From the NCBI RefSeq assembly GCF_024519435.1, contig NZ_JALJRZ010000003.1:434001-498000 (forward strand): a stretch of DNA of 64,000 bases, in the 5' to 3' direction. Shown piece by piece: positions 34,478 through 42,989 of the stretch. This stretch comes from Terrabacter sp. Ter38. GTDB lineage: Bacteria > Actinomycetota > Actinomycetes > Actinomycetales > Dermatophilaceae. Positions within the stretch are counted from its first letter, which is position 1. Each line of letters starts with the position of its first letter. The notes beneath the pieces are model-generated. The model was not told the origin of the DNA, did not search any database, and was given only the letters and a program-made list of their open reading frames with translations. Both the position numbers and the translations under genes were made by a program.

Positions 34478-34569
34478 CCGACGGACGACCGTTGGTGGTC
34501 CGTGCGTGGCGACACGCGGGACGACACGCCGACTCGGCGAGGTGGTCCTGACCAACGGTCGTCGGTCGG
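34478..34569. repeat. ~92-bp inverted-repeat element, copy C (solo, inverted)
   Basis: Arms 34478-34496 and 34551-34569 are complementary at 18 of 19 positions and contain the same GACGACCGTTGGT / ACCAACGGTCGTC core as copies A and B. Read on the - strand, its interior has GCGTGTCGTCCCGCGTGTCG, matching copy A's interior. No AbiEi-like gene is attached. It lies between the convergent RDD and amidase genes and may also serve as a terminator. Confidence 0.8.
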
Positions 34570-34582
34570 CTGCGGCCACGCG

Positions 34583-35506
34583 TCAGCCGGCGTCGCCGCG
34601 GTGGATCGGGGCGTGCGGGAACGACGTCTCGGCCGGCCCCTCGAGCTCGGCCCGGTGGTTGCGGATGAGGTCGAGGTTGCGGTCGCGCAGGTGGTCGAAG
34701 GCCTGCCCGACGTTGGACCCCGGGGTCAGCGACGCGAGCGCGTCGGCGGGGTCGAGCCGCGCCGAGACCCAGCCCGGGTGCGTCGCCGCCTTGGCGACGA
34801 TGTGCCCGATCGGCGTCACGATGTGCGAGTTGCCGAAGTAGAGCACGCCCGCGGGGTCGGCACCGACGGCGTTGGCCCCGATGACGTAGACGTGGTTGTC
34901 GTAGGCACGCGCGCGCGACGTGAGGTCCCAGATGTCGGCGGAGCGCAGCAGGGCCGACGGCCGGCAGATGACCTCGGCGCCCTGGACCGCCTGGATCCGC
35001 GAGAGCTCGGGGTAGTCGCCGTCGAAACAGATGATCATGCCGATGCGGCCGAGCTCGGTGTCGCACACCGTCACGGTGTCGCCCGGGGTGACCCAGCCGC
35101 CGCCGCTGACGATCTCGGAGCAGAACGGGTGCGTCTTGCGGTAGGTCCCGAGCACGTCACCCGCCGGGCCGACGAGCACCGAGGAGTTGTAGACGACCCC
35201 GCGCTCGGGCCCGCGCTCGTAGGTGCCGACGCAGACGTGCACGCCGAGCTCACGGGCCACGGCGCGGATCGGCTCGACCATGGGTCCGGGCAGCTCGGTG
35301 ACGAGGTCCCAGAGCTCCTCCTTGGAGCAGCCGGGGGTGAAGCCCGTCGTCGCGGTCTCGGGCAGCACGACGAGCTCGGCCCCGGTGGCGGCGACACACT
35401 GCCGCGTCATGTCGACGCACGTGTCGAGGTTGGCTCGGATGGTCTCGGCGCTGAGGGGGGCCGGGACGGGGGCGACCTGGACGGCCGCGGCGGTGAAGGC
35501 GCGCAT
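34583..35506 (-). CDS. Nitrilase-superfamily carbon-nitrogen hydrolase (amidase)
   Basis: 307 residues from ATG 35506. The Glu-Lys-Cys triad is visible: LVVLPETATTGF (E), GTYRKTHPFC (K) and GMIICFDGDYPELSR (C). Family members hydrolyse amides, carbamoyl amino acids or nitriles. It is the last gene of a five-gene operon with the molybdenum hydroxylase, starting 3 nt after the CoxG-like stop. In the proposed pathway it would hydrolyse malonamate or ureidomalonate; beta-ureidopropionase-like activity is another option. The assignment to a specific substrate is inference. Confidence 0.88.
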   Translation of the reverse strand: MRAFTAAAVQVAPVPAPLSAETIRANLDTCVDMTRQCVAATGAELVVLPETATTGFTPGCSKEELWDLVTELPGPMVEPIRAVARELGVHVCVGTYERGPERGVVYNSSVLVGPAGDVLGTYRKTHPFCSEIVSGGGWVTPGDTVTVCDTELGRIGMIICFDGDYPELSRIQAVQGAEVICRPSALLRSADIWDLTSRARAYDNHVYVIGANAVGADPAGVLYFGNSHIVTPIGHIVAKAATHPGWVSARLDPADALASLTPGSNVGQAFDHLRDRNLDLIRNHRAELEGPAETSFPHAPIHRGDAG

Positions 35507-35508
35507 CG

Positions 35509-36165
35509 TCAGCTCCTCCGACCGATCGCCCAGCCGACGAGGACACCGACGAGCGCGACGGCCCCGCCGGTGACGACGCCGAGGGCGTACTCGCGCCCGG
35601 CGAACGACCCCGTGGGAGCCGACCGACCGGCATACGACACCGTGCCGGGCGCAGCAGAACCAGCAGCTATGCCGGGTGCCGCGGTCGGGGCGAGGGCTGC
35701 GGGGGCGCTCGGGGTGGCCGCACGGACGCCCGAGATGTCGGCGTCGACGGCCGAGAAGAACTGTCCCGCCATCTTCTTCGTGACGCCGGCGAGCATGCGC
35801 TGGCCGACACCGCCGATGACGCCGCCCACGGATGCGTCCGCGTCGTAGGTCAGGTCGGTGCCTCCGGCGCTCGACGGGGCGAGCCGCACGACGACGTCGG
35901 CGTCGACGGTGCCCGGGGCTCCCGCGCCCGAGGCCTTCATCGTGAAGGAACCGGGGTGCTGCGGGTCGCGCAGCGACACCTCGCCGTCGTAGGTGCCCTT
36001 GATGGCGGCGACACCTGCCGTCACGGTCATGGCGTAGTGGTCGGGGCCGAGCTCGGTGAGGCGCTCGCAGCCCGGCAGGCAGCGCGCGAGCACGGCCGGG
36101 TCGTGGAAGGCGTCCCACACCTGCTGCGGGTCGGCCGCGAGGGTGGCGGATCCGGTGATCTTCAT
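35509..36165 (-). CDS. CoxG-like SRPBCC protein with C-terminal membrane anchor
   Basis: 218 residues from ATG 36165. MKITGSATLAADPQQVWDAF, then DPAVLARCLPGCERLTELGP, is the CoxG signature of the SRPBCC lipid-binding fold (to about residue 150). An Ala/Pro-rich linker follows, then a membrane helix YALGVVTGGAVALVGVLVGW ending in RRS. CoxG proteins tether molybdenum hydroxylases such as CO dehydrogenase to the membrane and assist quinone reduction. Here it overlaps the large-subunit gene by 4 nt, so this hydroxylase probably passes electrons to menaquinone rather than to NAD. Confidence 0.88.
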   Translation of the reverse strand: MKITGSATLAADPQQVWDAFHDPAVLARCLPGCERLTELGPDHYAMTVTAGVAAIKGTYDGEVSLRDPQHPGSFTMKASGAGAPGTVDADVVVRLAPSSAGGTDLTYDADASVGGVIGGVGQRMLAGVTKKMAGQFFSAVDADISGVRAATPSAPAALAPTAAPGIAAGSAAPGTVSYAGRSAPTGSFAGREYALGVVTGGAVALVGVLVGWAIGRRS

Positions 36166-38612
36166 GCGGTCGGCTCCTTCGATGACGGGCTCGGCGTGCT
36201 GGTCGTTCTGCTCGTGCGGTGCAGGGACGGGATCTCGCCGTCCGCGTGGCGGCGGCGCAGCTCCCAGAGGTCGTAGGGCGAGATCGGCATCCGGGTGATC
36301 GGGAAGCCCTCGGCGTCCTCGATGGCCGACGCGATGACGGCCGACACGGGGATGCAGCCCGCCTCGCCGGCGCCCTTGATGCCCAAGGGGTTCAGCGGCG
36401 ACGGGGTCTCGAGGTGGTCGGCCTCGATGGTGGGCACCTCGGACGCGTAGGGCATGAGGAAGTCCATGAAGCTCGCGTTGAGCAGCTGGCCCGACTCGTC
36501 GTAGGCCATTCGCTCGTAGAGTGCGCCGCCCACGCCCTGCGCGACGCCGCCGTGGACCTGGCCCTCGACGATCATCGGGTTGATCATCGTGCCGCAGTCG
36601 TGGATGACGCAGTAGCGCAGGATGCGGATCTCGGCCGTGACGGGGTCGGTCTCGACGATCGCCGCGTGCATGCCGTTGGCGAAGGTCGCCTGGGTGGGGG
36701 AGTAGAAGTCCTTGCCCTCGAGGCCCGGCTCCTCGTCCTCGGCCACCGGGGGCTTGTCGGGGTCGAAGGTGCCGGCGAACTGGGTCGCGGCCTTGGCCGC
36801 CTCGTCGAACGCGTAGCGGAGCGGGTTGGAGAGCACCGACACGGTGCCGAGGGTCATCGACGTCGCCGGAGCGCCCTTGACCCGCACCGTGCCCTCGACG
36901 ATCTCGAGGTCCTCGGGCGACACCTCGAGGGCGTCGGCGGCGATGCGCAGCGCCTTGGCCCGCACGTTGCGGGCGGCGAGGGCGATGGCGCTGCCGCTCA
37001 TGACCGCGGCGCGCGACGCGAAGGTGCCCACGGCATACGCCATCTTGCGGGTGTCGCCCGTGGTGACGAAGACGTCCTCCATCCGGACGCCGAGCTCCTG
37101 GGCGACGATCTGGGCGAAGACGGTCTCGTGGCCCTGGCCCTGTGACGTCAGGCCCGTCGAGACGTTGACCCGACCGCTCGTCTCGATCTGGATGTGACCC
37201 CCCTCGTAGGGGCCGACGCCGGTGCCCTCGACGTAGCAGCCGATCCCGAGCCCGACCTTGCGTCCCTCGGACTCGGCCTGGCGCCGGTAGTCGGCGAAGT
37301 CGTCCCAGCCGACGAGGTCCTTGAGCTTGGCGAGGCTCGCCGGGAAGTCGCCCGAGTCGTACTTGAGCGGGCGGCCGTCCTGGAAGAGCAGGCCGTGGTC
37401 CCACGGCATCTCGGTCGGGAGGATGAAGTTGCGCGACCGCACCTCGGCCCGGTCGAGACCGAGCTCGTCGGCGATGGCATCCATCGTGCGCTCCATCGCG
37501 AAGCAGCCCTGTGGGCGGCCGGCGCCCCGATAGGGCGTCACGAGAACGGTGTTCGTGTAGAGCGACCAGAACTCGCAGCGGTAGGTCCCGGGCTTGTAGG
37601 GGCCGAGCAGCTGGGTCGAGGTGATGATCGGGACGATGATGCCGTAGGGGGTGTAGGCGCCGTTGTCGTGCCAGAGCTTGACGTCGAGCGCGAGCAGGTG
37701 GCCGTCGTCGTCGAAGCCGACGGTGACCTGCTGGAGCTGGCCGCGCTCGTGCGCCGCGCTGATGAAGTGCTCGCGCCGGTCCTCGGCCCACTTGACCGGG
37801 CGGCCGAGGAGGATCGCGGCCCACGGGACGAGGACCTCCTCGGGCCACGGGTGCACGATCTTGACGCCGAAGCCGCCGCCCACGTCGGGGGCGATGCACT
37901 CGACCTTCGCGAGCGGCAGGTCGAGCTTGGCCGCGACAGCGGCACGCACGCCGGTCGAGGTCTGGGTCGAGGAGTACATCCGCAGCTCGCCGCGGTCACG
38001 GTCCCAGCGGGCGTAGACGCCCTTGCCCTCCATCGGCATGCAGGCGCTGCGCTCGATGTCGAGGTCGAGGGTCAGGGTGTGCGGCGCCGCGGCCATGGCG
38101 GCCTCGACGTCGCCCACCTCCTGCAGCATGTGGGCCGCGACGTTGTCGGGCACGTCGTCGTGCACGAGCAGCTCGCCGGAGCGGGCGGCCTCGATGCCGA
38201 CGACGACGGGCAGCTGGTCGTAGGTGACGCGGATGCGCTGGCAGGCGTCCTCGGCGACGTAGCGGTCGGTCGCGACGACCATGACGATCGGCTCGCCGAC
38301 GTGGTTGACCTCGTCCTTGGCCAGGGCGTAGCCGGTGCGGCCGTGGGTCAGCGTCGGGTGCGGGATGAGCAGGGGCAGCGGCTCACCGACCCGGCCCGGG
38401 AGGTCCTCGTGGACGTAGATGCCGACGACGCCCTCGACCTCGGTGGCCTCGGAGGCGTCGATGTCGACGATGCGGGCGTGGGCGTGCGGGCTGCGGACGA
38501 ACGCCGCGGCGAGGGCGTCGTGCCCGAGGTCGTCGAGGTAGCGGCCGCCGCCCGTGACGAGACGGGGGTCCTCCTTGCGCCTGATCGGCGCGCCGAACAT
38601 CTGGGTCGTCAC
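36162..38612 (-). CDS. Molybdenum hydroxylase large subunit (CoxL form II/xanthine dehydrogenase family)
   Basis: 816 residues from GTG 38612 (VTTQMFGAPIRRKEDPRL); ATG 38600 is an alternative. Mo-cofactor motifs include GGGFGVKIVHPWPEE, and LGIKGAGEAGCIPVSAVIAS with the catalytic Glu near residue 748. The active-site loop reads PYRGAGRPQGCF (about residue 360), the AYRGAGR form II signature, not the AYxCSFR of true CO dehydrogenase. It therefore hydroxylates an organic substrate, for which an N-heterocycle such as uracil/thymine is the best guess from the neighbours. It overlaps both neighbours in the operon by 4 nt. Confidence 0.92.
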   Translation of the reverse strand: MTTQMFGAPIRRKEDPRLVTGGGRYLDDLGHDALAAAFVRSPHAHARIVDIDASEATEVEGVVGIYVHEDLPGRVGEPLPLLIPHPTLTHGRTGYALAKDEVNHVGEPIVMVVATDRYVAEDACQRIRVTYDQLPVVVGIEAARSGELLVHDDVPDNVAAHMLQEVGDVEAAMAAAPHTLTLDLDIERSACMPMEGKGVYARWDRDRGELRMYSSTQTSTGVRAAVAAKLDLPLAKVECIAPDVGGGFGVKIVHPWPEEVLVPWAAILLGRPVKWAEDRREHFISAAHERGQLQQVTVGFDDDGHLLALDVKLWHDNGAYTPYGIIVPIITSTQLLGPYKPGTYRCEFWSLYTNTVLVTPYRGAGRPQGCFAMERTMDAIADELGLDRAEVRSRNFILPTEMPWDHGLLFQDGRPLKYDSGDFPASLAKLKDLVGWDDFADYRRQAESEGRKVGLGIGCYVEGTGVGPYEGGHIQIETSGRVNVSTGLTSQGQGHETVFAQIVAQELGVRMEDVFVTTGDTRKMAYAVGTFASRAAVMSGSAIALAARNVRAKALRIAADALEVSPEDLEIVEGTVRVKGAPATSMTLGTVSVLSNPLRYAFDEAAKAATQFAGTFDPDKPPVAEDEEPGLEGKDFYSPTQATFANGMHAAIVETDPVTAEIRILRYCVIHDCGTMINPMIVEGQVHGGVAQGVGGALYERMAYDESGQLLNASFMDFLMPYASEVPTIEADHLETPSPLNPLGIKGAGEAGCIPVSAVIASAIEDAEGFPITRMPISPYDLWELRRRHADGEIPSLHRTSRTTSTPSPSSKEPTA

Positions 38613-39151
38613 GCGCGCTCCTCCGCCCGCTCGGCCTTGATCTCGGCGGCGCGCAGGACGCTCTTGACGATGTTCTGGTAGCCGGTGCAGCGGCAGAGGT
38701 TGCCCGAGATCGCCTCGCGCGCCTCCTCGCTCGTCGGTGAGGGGTTCTCCTCGAGATAGGCCGTGACGGTCGTGAGGAAGCCCGGGGTGCAGAAGCCGCA
38801 CTGGAGCCCGTGGCACTCGGCGAAGGCCTGCTGGACCGGGTTCATCGACTCGCCGGTCGGGGCGGTGCGGGCGTCGGGCGCCGAGCAGAGCCCCTCGACG
38901 GTGGTGATCGCGTGGTCCTGCGCCGTGACGGCGAACATGAGGCACGAGCGCATCGGCTGCCCGTCGACGAGGACCGTGCAGGCGCCACACACCCCGTGCT
39001 CGCAGCCGACGTGGGTGCCGGTCAGCTCGAGGTCGTGGCGCAGGAAGTCCGAGAGCAGGCGTCGGGCGGGCACGGCGGCGGAGTGGCGTACGCCGTTCAC
39101 GGAGACGGTCACGTCGTGGAGGGTCTCGGTGGCGGGGGTCGTGTCGGTCAT
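38609..39151 (-). CDS. Molybdenum hydroxylase [2Fe-2S] small subunit (CoxS-like)
   Basis: 180 residues from ATG 39151. The plant-type [2Fe-2S] cluster is bound by CEHGVCGACTVLVDGQPMRSC and the second cluster by CGFCTPG and CRCTGY. It carries electrons from the Mo centre to FAD. The N-terminus is about 15 residues longer than typical. It is the second gene of the operon and overlaps both neighbours by 4 nt. Confidence 0.95.
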   Translation of the reverse strand: MTDTTPATETLHDVTVSVNGVRHSAAVPARRLLSDFLRHDLELTGTHVGCEHGVCGACTVLVDGQPMRSCLMFAVTAQDHAITTVEGLCSAPDARTAPTGESMNPVQQAFAECHGLQCGFCTPGFLTTVTAYLEENPSPTSEEAREAISGNLCRCTGYQNIVKSVLRAAEIKAERAEERA

Positions 39152-40029
39152 GCGATGGCTCCTGCACGGTCGGCGGCCTGGGGGAGGACCCGTCGGGTCA
39201 GCTCGGTGACGAGCATGCGGCGGTAGTCGGCGCTCGCGTGGATGTCGCCCTCGGGCTCGACGTGCCCGCGCACCGCCTCGGCAACGGTGTCGAGCGCAGC
39301 GTCCCACTCGCCCGAGCCCGGCTCGACCCCGTCGAGGGCCGGCCCGAGGTCGAGGACCGAGGGCACGTCGGTGACGGAGACGAAGGAGGCGCGAGCGCCG
39401 GAGACGACGCCGTCGGCGACCGTCAGGGCCACCCCGACGCCGGCCATGGCGTAGTCGCCGTGCCGGCGGGCCGCCTCGGTGAAGGCCGTGCCGGTCCCGG
39501 CCGGGAAGCGGCCGAAACGCACCGCGACGGCGAGCTCCTCGGCCGCGAGCGACGTCTCGAGGGCGCCGAGGAAGAAGTCGGACCACGCGACCTCGCGCGA
39601 CCCGGACGGACCTGCCACCTCGACGACTCCGTCGGTCAGGGCCAGGATCGCAGGCATCTCACCGGCCGCGTCGGCGTGGGCGATGGAGCCGACCGTCGTG
39701 CCGCGGTTGCGGATGGCCGGGTGGGCGACGTTGACGAGCGCCTGGCGCAGGAGGGGGAGGGCGGCATACGCCTCCGCGGAGCGCTCGAGACCGGCGTGGC
39801 GCACGAGGGCACCGACGCGTACGGCCTCGGGTGTCACCTCGACGGTGTCGAGGCCGGCGACGCGGTTGATGTCGACGAGGTGCGCCGGCGAGGCCAGGCG
39901 CATGTTGAGGATCGGGATGAGACTCTGGCCGCCCGCGAGGACCTTGCCGTCGTGCCCGACCTCGGTGAGGACGGAGACGGCCTGCTCGACGGTGAGCGGT
40001 GCGTGGTGCTCGAAGGGGGCGGGCTTCAC
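39148..40029 (-). CDS. Molybdenum hydroxylase FAD-binding medium subunit (CoxM-like)
   Basis: 293 residues from GTG 40029 (VKPAPFEHHAPLTVEQAVSVL), which matches family N-termini; the longer frame to 40104 would cover the candidate operator. FAD-binding motifs LAGGQSLIPILNMRL and RGTTVGSIAHADAAGE are clear. It is the first gene of the operon coxM-coxS-coxL-coxG-amidase (40029 to 34583). A TTGGCA-N5-TGCC operator candidate lies about 70 bp upstream. Confidence 0.94.
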   Translation of the reverse strand: MKPAPFEHHAPLTVEQAVSVLTEVGHDGKVLAGGQSLIPILNMRLASPAHLVDINRVAGLDTVEVTPEAVRVGALVRHAGLERSAEAYAALPLLRQALVNVAHPAIRNRGTTVGSIAHADAAGEMPAILALTDGVVEVAGPSGSREVAWSDFFLGALETSLAAEELAVAVRFGRFPAGTGTAFTEAARRHGDYAMAGVGVALTVADGVVSGARASFVSVTDVPSVLDLGPALDGVEPGSGEWDAALDTVAEAVRGHVEPEGDIHASADYRRMLVTELTRRVLPQAADRAGAIA

Positions 40030-40097
40030 CGAACTGATCCTGCCTTCCGACCCCCGGTGGGGACTAGTGACGGTTGTGCATCGCTGCCCGTGGGCTT

Positions 40098-40112
40098 TTG
40101 GCAACTTCTGCC
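40098..40112. promoter_or_regulatory. Operator candidate upstream of the molybdenum hydroxylase operon
   Basis: TTGGCA-ACTTC-TGCC has the same half-sites and 5-nt spacing as the hyuA palindrome (the right half lacks the final AA). It lies about 70 bp before the coxM-like start. Confidence 0.45.
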
Positions 40113-40123
40113 CTGAACGGGCC

Positions 40124-40154
40124 GTGGGCCCCCGATCCGAGATCGGGAGCCCAC
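40124..40154 (-). terminator. Hairpin terminator of the uracil permease gene
   Basis: GTGGGCCCCCGATC pairs with GATCGGGAGCCCAC (14-bp stem, one mismatch, CGA loop), about 20 nt beyond the permease stop. Confidence 0.75.
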
Positions 40155-40175
40155 GGGCCGGTGGTGCGTGAGGCG

Positions 40176-41663
40176 TCAGCGGCGGCGCAGGTCAGGCCCG
40201 TTGGGCTCGTCCTGGTAGAGGTCGTCGATGCCGTCACTGTCGCCGTACTCCGCCTTGCCCAGTGCGATCATCGTGCCTCCCGTGGCATCGGCCCGGTCAC
40301 GCAGGTCGGCGGGGGCCACGGCGCGGGCGACGTGGTAGGCCACGATGGTCACGATCGTGCCGAGCGCGATGCCACCGAGCGTGAAGTCCGACGTGAAGAC
40401 GAGCGAGACGCCGCCGATGCCGATGATGATGCCGGCCGCGATCGGCACGAGGTTGATCGGGTTGCCGAAGTCGACCCCGTTCTCCTTCCAGATCTTCGCG
40501 CCGAGCAGGCCGATCATGCCGTAGAGCACGACGGTGATGCCGCCGAGTACGCCGCCCGGCACGGAGGCCACGAGCGCCCCGAACTTCGGCGAGAGGCCGA
40601 AGATGATCGCGACGACCGCGGCGACGTAGTAGGCCGCCGTGGAGTAGACGCGGGTGGCCGCCATGACGCCGATGTTCTCGGCATACGTCGTCGTCGGCGA
40701 GCCGCCGACCGAGCTGGCGATGACGGTGCCGATGCCGTCGGCCGCGATGGCGCGCCCCATGTAGGGGTCGAGGTTCGACTTCGTCATCTCGGCGACGGCC
40801 TTGACGTGGCCGGTGTTCTCCGCGATGAGCGCGATGACGGCCGGGAGGACGAGCAGGATGGCGGCGACCGAGAACGACGGTGCGTGGATGCCGACGATCT
40901 CCTTGCCGTCAGCGCCTGTCGTCGACGTCGGCGGGAGGCCGAACCAGGGCTGGCTCGCGAGGTTGTCGAAGTTCGTGCGGAAGTGCGTCGTGACCTTGCC
41001 GGCGCCGGCGTCGAAGGACGTGATCTGGCCGAACATCTTGTCGAAGAGCCACGAGATGATGTAGCCGAAGATCAGGGCGAGAAAGACCGCGATGCGCGAC
41101 GCGAAGCCCTTGAAGGCGACCGCGCAGATGATCGTGAACGCCATGACGAGCAGCGCGACCCACTGGTCCTGGGGCCAGTAGATGCTGGCGACGACCGGCG
41201 CGAGGTTGAAGCCGATGAGCATGACGACGGCGCCCGTCACGACCGGCGGCAGCACCTTGTGCAGCACCGCGGACCCGGCGAAGTGGATCGCCACACCGAC
41301 GAGTGCGAGCACGACACCGGCGACGAGGATCGCGCCTGTCACGTCGGCGGACGTGCCCCCTTGCGCCCGGATGGCCGCGACGGCGCCGACGAAGCTCGCC
41401 GACGTGCCGAGGTAGCTCGGGACCTTCCCGTTGACGATCAGCAGGAAGCAGATCGTCGCGATCCCGCTCATCATGATCGCGAGCTGGGCGTTGAGACCCA
41501 TGACCAGCGGGAAGACGAAGGTCGCCCCGAACATCGCGACGACGTGCTGCGCACCGAGACCGATCGTCCTGCCCCACGCGAGTCGTTCGTCAGGTGCCAC
41601 GACGTCGTCGGGGCCCATCGTCTTGCCGTCCCCGTGCAGTTTCCAGCCCAAGCCCAAAGCCAT
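40176..41663 (-). CDS. NCS2 uracil/pyrimidine permease (RutG/UraA-like)
   Basis: 495 residues from ATG 41663, preceded by AGGAG at 6-nt spacing; an in-frame start at 41684 is less well placed. About 14 hydrophobic segments. The substrate-site helix reads IALIAENTGHVKAV and a second signature SSVGGSPTTTYAENIGVMAA is very close to RutG-type pyrimidine permeases, so uracil or a related pyrimidine is favoured over xanthine. It should bring the substrate of the catabolic locus into the cell by proton symport. A GTTGCCACATGC motif related to the hyuA palindrome lies about 15-25 bp upstream of the start. Confidence 0.9.
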   Translation of the reverse strand: MALGLGWKLHGDGKTMGPDDVVAPDERLAWGRTIGLGAQHVVAMFGATFVFPLVMGLNAQLAIMMSGIATICFLLIVNGKVPSYLGTSASFVGAVAAIRAQGGTSADVTGAILVAGVVLALVGVAIHFAGSAVLHKVLPPVVTGAVVMLIGFNLAPVVASIYWPQDQWVALLVMAFTIICAVAFKGFASRIAVFLALIFGYIISWLFDKMFGQITSFDAGAGKVTTHFRTNFDNLASQPWFGLPPTSTTGADGKEIVGIHAPSFSVAAILLVLPAVIALIAENTGHVKAVAEMTKSNLDPYMGRAIAADGIGTVIASSVGGSPTTTYAENIGVMAATRVYSTAAYYVAAVVAIIFGLSPKFGALVASVPGGVLGGITVVLYGMIGLLGAKIWKENGVDFGNPINLVPIAAGIIIGIGGVSLVFTSDFTLGGIALGTIVTIVAYHVARAVAPADLRDRADATGGTMIALGKAEYGDSDGIDDLYQDEPNGPDLRRR

Positions 41664-41676
41664 TCCGACTCCTATG

Positions 41677-41689
41677 GTTGCCACATGCG
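41677..41689. promoter_or_regulatory. Operator candidate upstream of the uracil permease
   Basis: GGTTGCCACATGC matches the left half plus spacer of the hyuA palindrome (GTTGGCACATGC) at 11 of 12 positions; the right half is degenerate (GGTGA). Confidence 0.4.
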
Positions 41690-41884
41690 GTGATGTGGGT
41701 CACGTCCCACTCCGGGATGGGCGAAAACTACTCCCACCGCACGGGATTGCGTTCGTCAAACGTTGATACACGCCGAGGGAGCCCCTCTGGCAGGAGATGA
41801 CGTATGCCGGGCGCCCGCCTAGTCGGGTCCCGCCGGGTGCTCCTGCAATCGTCGGACGATCGGTCAGTGGAGGTTCGCACCCCC

Positions 41885-42847
41885 TCATGGGGGTCCGAAG
41901 TTCCACGACGGGGCAGCCAAGCCCACGGGGCAGGTACGGCCGCAGCCGCGGGGCCGGCCGTCCCAGCCCTTGGCCCGCAGGACCTGGGCGACCTCCAGCG
42001 CGAGGGCACAGGCCGTCGGGACGAGGTCGCTCCAGTAGCAGCGCAGCGTGGTGCGCCCGGCGACCGCGGCGGCTCGGTCACGGCGCCCGTCGCGCTGGAC
42101 GTCGAGCCAGCCGCCGTGACCGAGGCGGCCATCGATCTCCGCAACGACGCCGTGGTCGTACTCACGGTCGCGGCGCCCGGCCTTGCCGAACGGTGACTGC
42201 GACGTCCCGCACGGCAGGCCGTGGGCACGCTCCACGTCACGGATGAAGCGCCGCTCGGCCGGGCTCTCGCAGCCCTCGGCGACCTCGGCGAAGATCTCGA
42301 GGAGCAGGGCCCGGTCGCTCTGCTGCGGGCGCCCGGCCAAGGCTGCCCTGAGTCGGTCGGTGCTCGTGAGCTCGAGTCCGATCGCCTTGGCTGCCACGGC
42401 GACCGCGCGGTCGGGGCGGCGACGGTCGGACAGGTCGAGGACGGTGTGCTCGACGGTGGTGCGGTGCGGCCAGCTCACGGGGTCGACCCGATCCAAGGCG
42501 TGGCGACTCCGCGAGATGACCACCCCGGGCACGTCGCGGACGCGGCGGGTGGCCGGCACGACGACGCGGATCTGGTCCGGCGCCGCCCGGACGAGCCCCC
42601 AGAGGTAGCCGGCGCTGCTGCCGCACAGGGCCGAGCCGCGGCCGGCGTGGAGCAGCGCCGCCACGGCGAGGGTCTCCCAGTCCTGACGGCCGGGCATCGT
42701 CTGGTAGACCCCTGGGTGCACGGCGATCCAGCGCCCGCTCGTCAGCCGGCACTCGACGGCCTTGCGGGTCATGCCCCCGCTGAGGGCCTGGGCGCGGCTC
42801 ACCAGACCCGACTGCCCCGCGGCTCGGGCTCGGAGCAGCGCGTCCAT
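41885..42847 (-). CDS. Second orphan AbiEi/DUF559-type protein
   Basis: 320 residues from ATG 42847 (MDALLRARAAGQSGLVSRAQ); the frame is open further upstream, through the upstream repeat, to 43000. Residues 1-60 (LVSRAQALSGGMTRKAVECR, ... IAVHPGVYQT) are the AbiEi-like winged helix. The C-terminal third has DREYDHGVVAEIDGRLGHGG and TTLRCYWSDLV, the DUF559/Vsr-like acidic core. Domain order matches the protein at 5216-6145 with low sequence identity. No toxin partner is present. A 20-bp sequence encoding its C-terminus (SWNFGPP-stop) recurs upstream of its start, paralleling the first gene. It interrupts the catabolic locus between permease and pucR. Confidence 0.8.
   Translation of the reverse strand: MDALLRARAAGQSGLVSRAQALSGGMTRKAVECRLTSGRWIAVHPGVYQTMPGRQDWETLAVAALLHAGRGSALCGSSAGYLWGLVRAAPDQIRVVVPATRRVRDVPGVVISRSRHALDRVDPVSWPHRTTVEHTVLDLSDRRRPDRAVAVAAKAIGLELTSTDRLRAALAGRPQQSDRALLLEIFAEVAEGCESPAERRFIRDVERAHGLPCGTSQSPFGKAGRRDREYDHGVVAEIDGRLGHGGWLDVQRDGRRDRAAAVAGRTTLRCYWSDLVPTACALALEVAQVLRAKGWDGRPRGCGRTCPVGLAAPSWNFGPP
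41890..41909. repeat. Flanking direct repeat, downstream copy (gene-2 element)
   Basis: GGGGGTCCGA-A-GTTCCACGA. On the - strand it encodes the last residues SWNFGPP and leads into the TGA of the second AbiEi/DUF559 gene. It matches 42930-42949 at 19 of 20 positions in the same orientation. Confidence 0.75.
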
Positions 42848-42929
42848 CCGCCGATGGTGGCGGCGCCGGACGGAGCGCCACGGCGGCCGTCCACAGGCTC
42901 GAGCCGTGTGGAAGATCAGGCCCTGAACA

Positions 42930-42949
42930 GGGGGTCCGATGTTCCACGA
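42930..42949. repeat. Flanking direct repeat, upstream copy (gene-2 element)
   Basis: GGGGGTCCGA-T-GTTCCACGA, 19 of 20 identical to the copy at 41890-41909. It lies about 80 bp upstream of the gene's ATG and in the same frame, reading SWNIGPP without the stop. Confidence 0.75.
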
Positions 42950-42989
42950 ACCGCGCGACACGGCATACGCGAGCACGTGGGTGCGGCGG

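Noticed and set aside
36162-40029. True aerobic CO dehydrogenase (coxMSL)
   Set aside because: The large subunit has PYRGAGR at the active-site loop (form II type), not the AYxCSFR motif of CO dehydrogenase, and the neighbours point to N-heterocycle metabolism.
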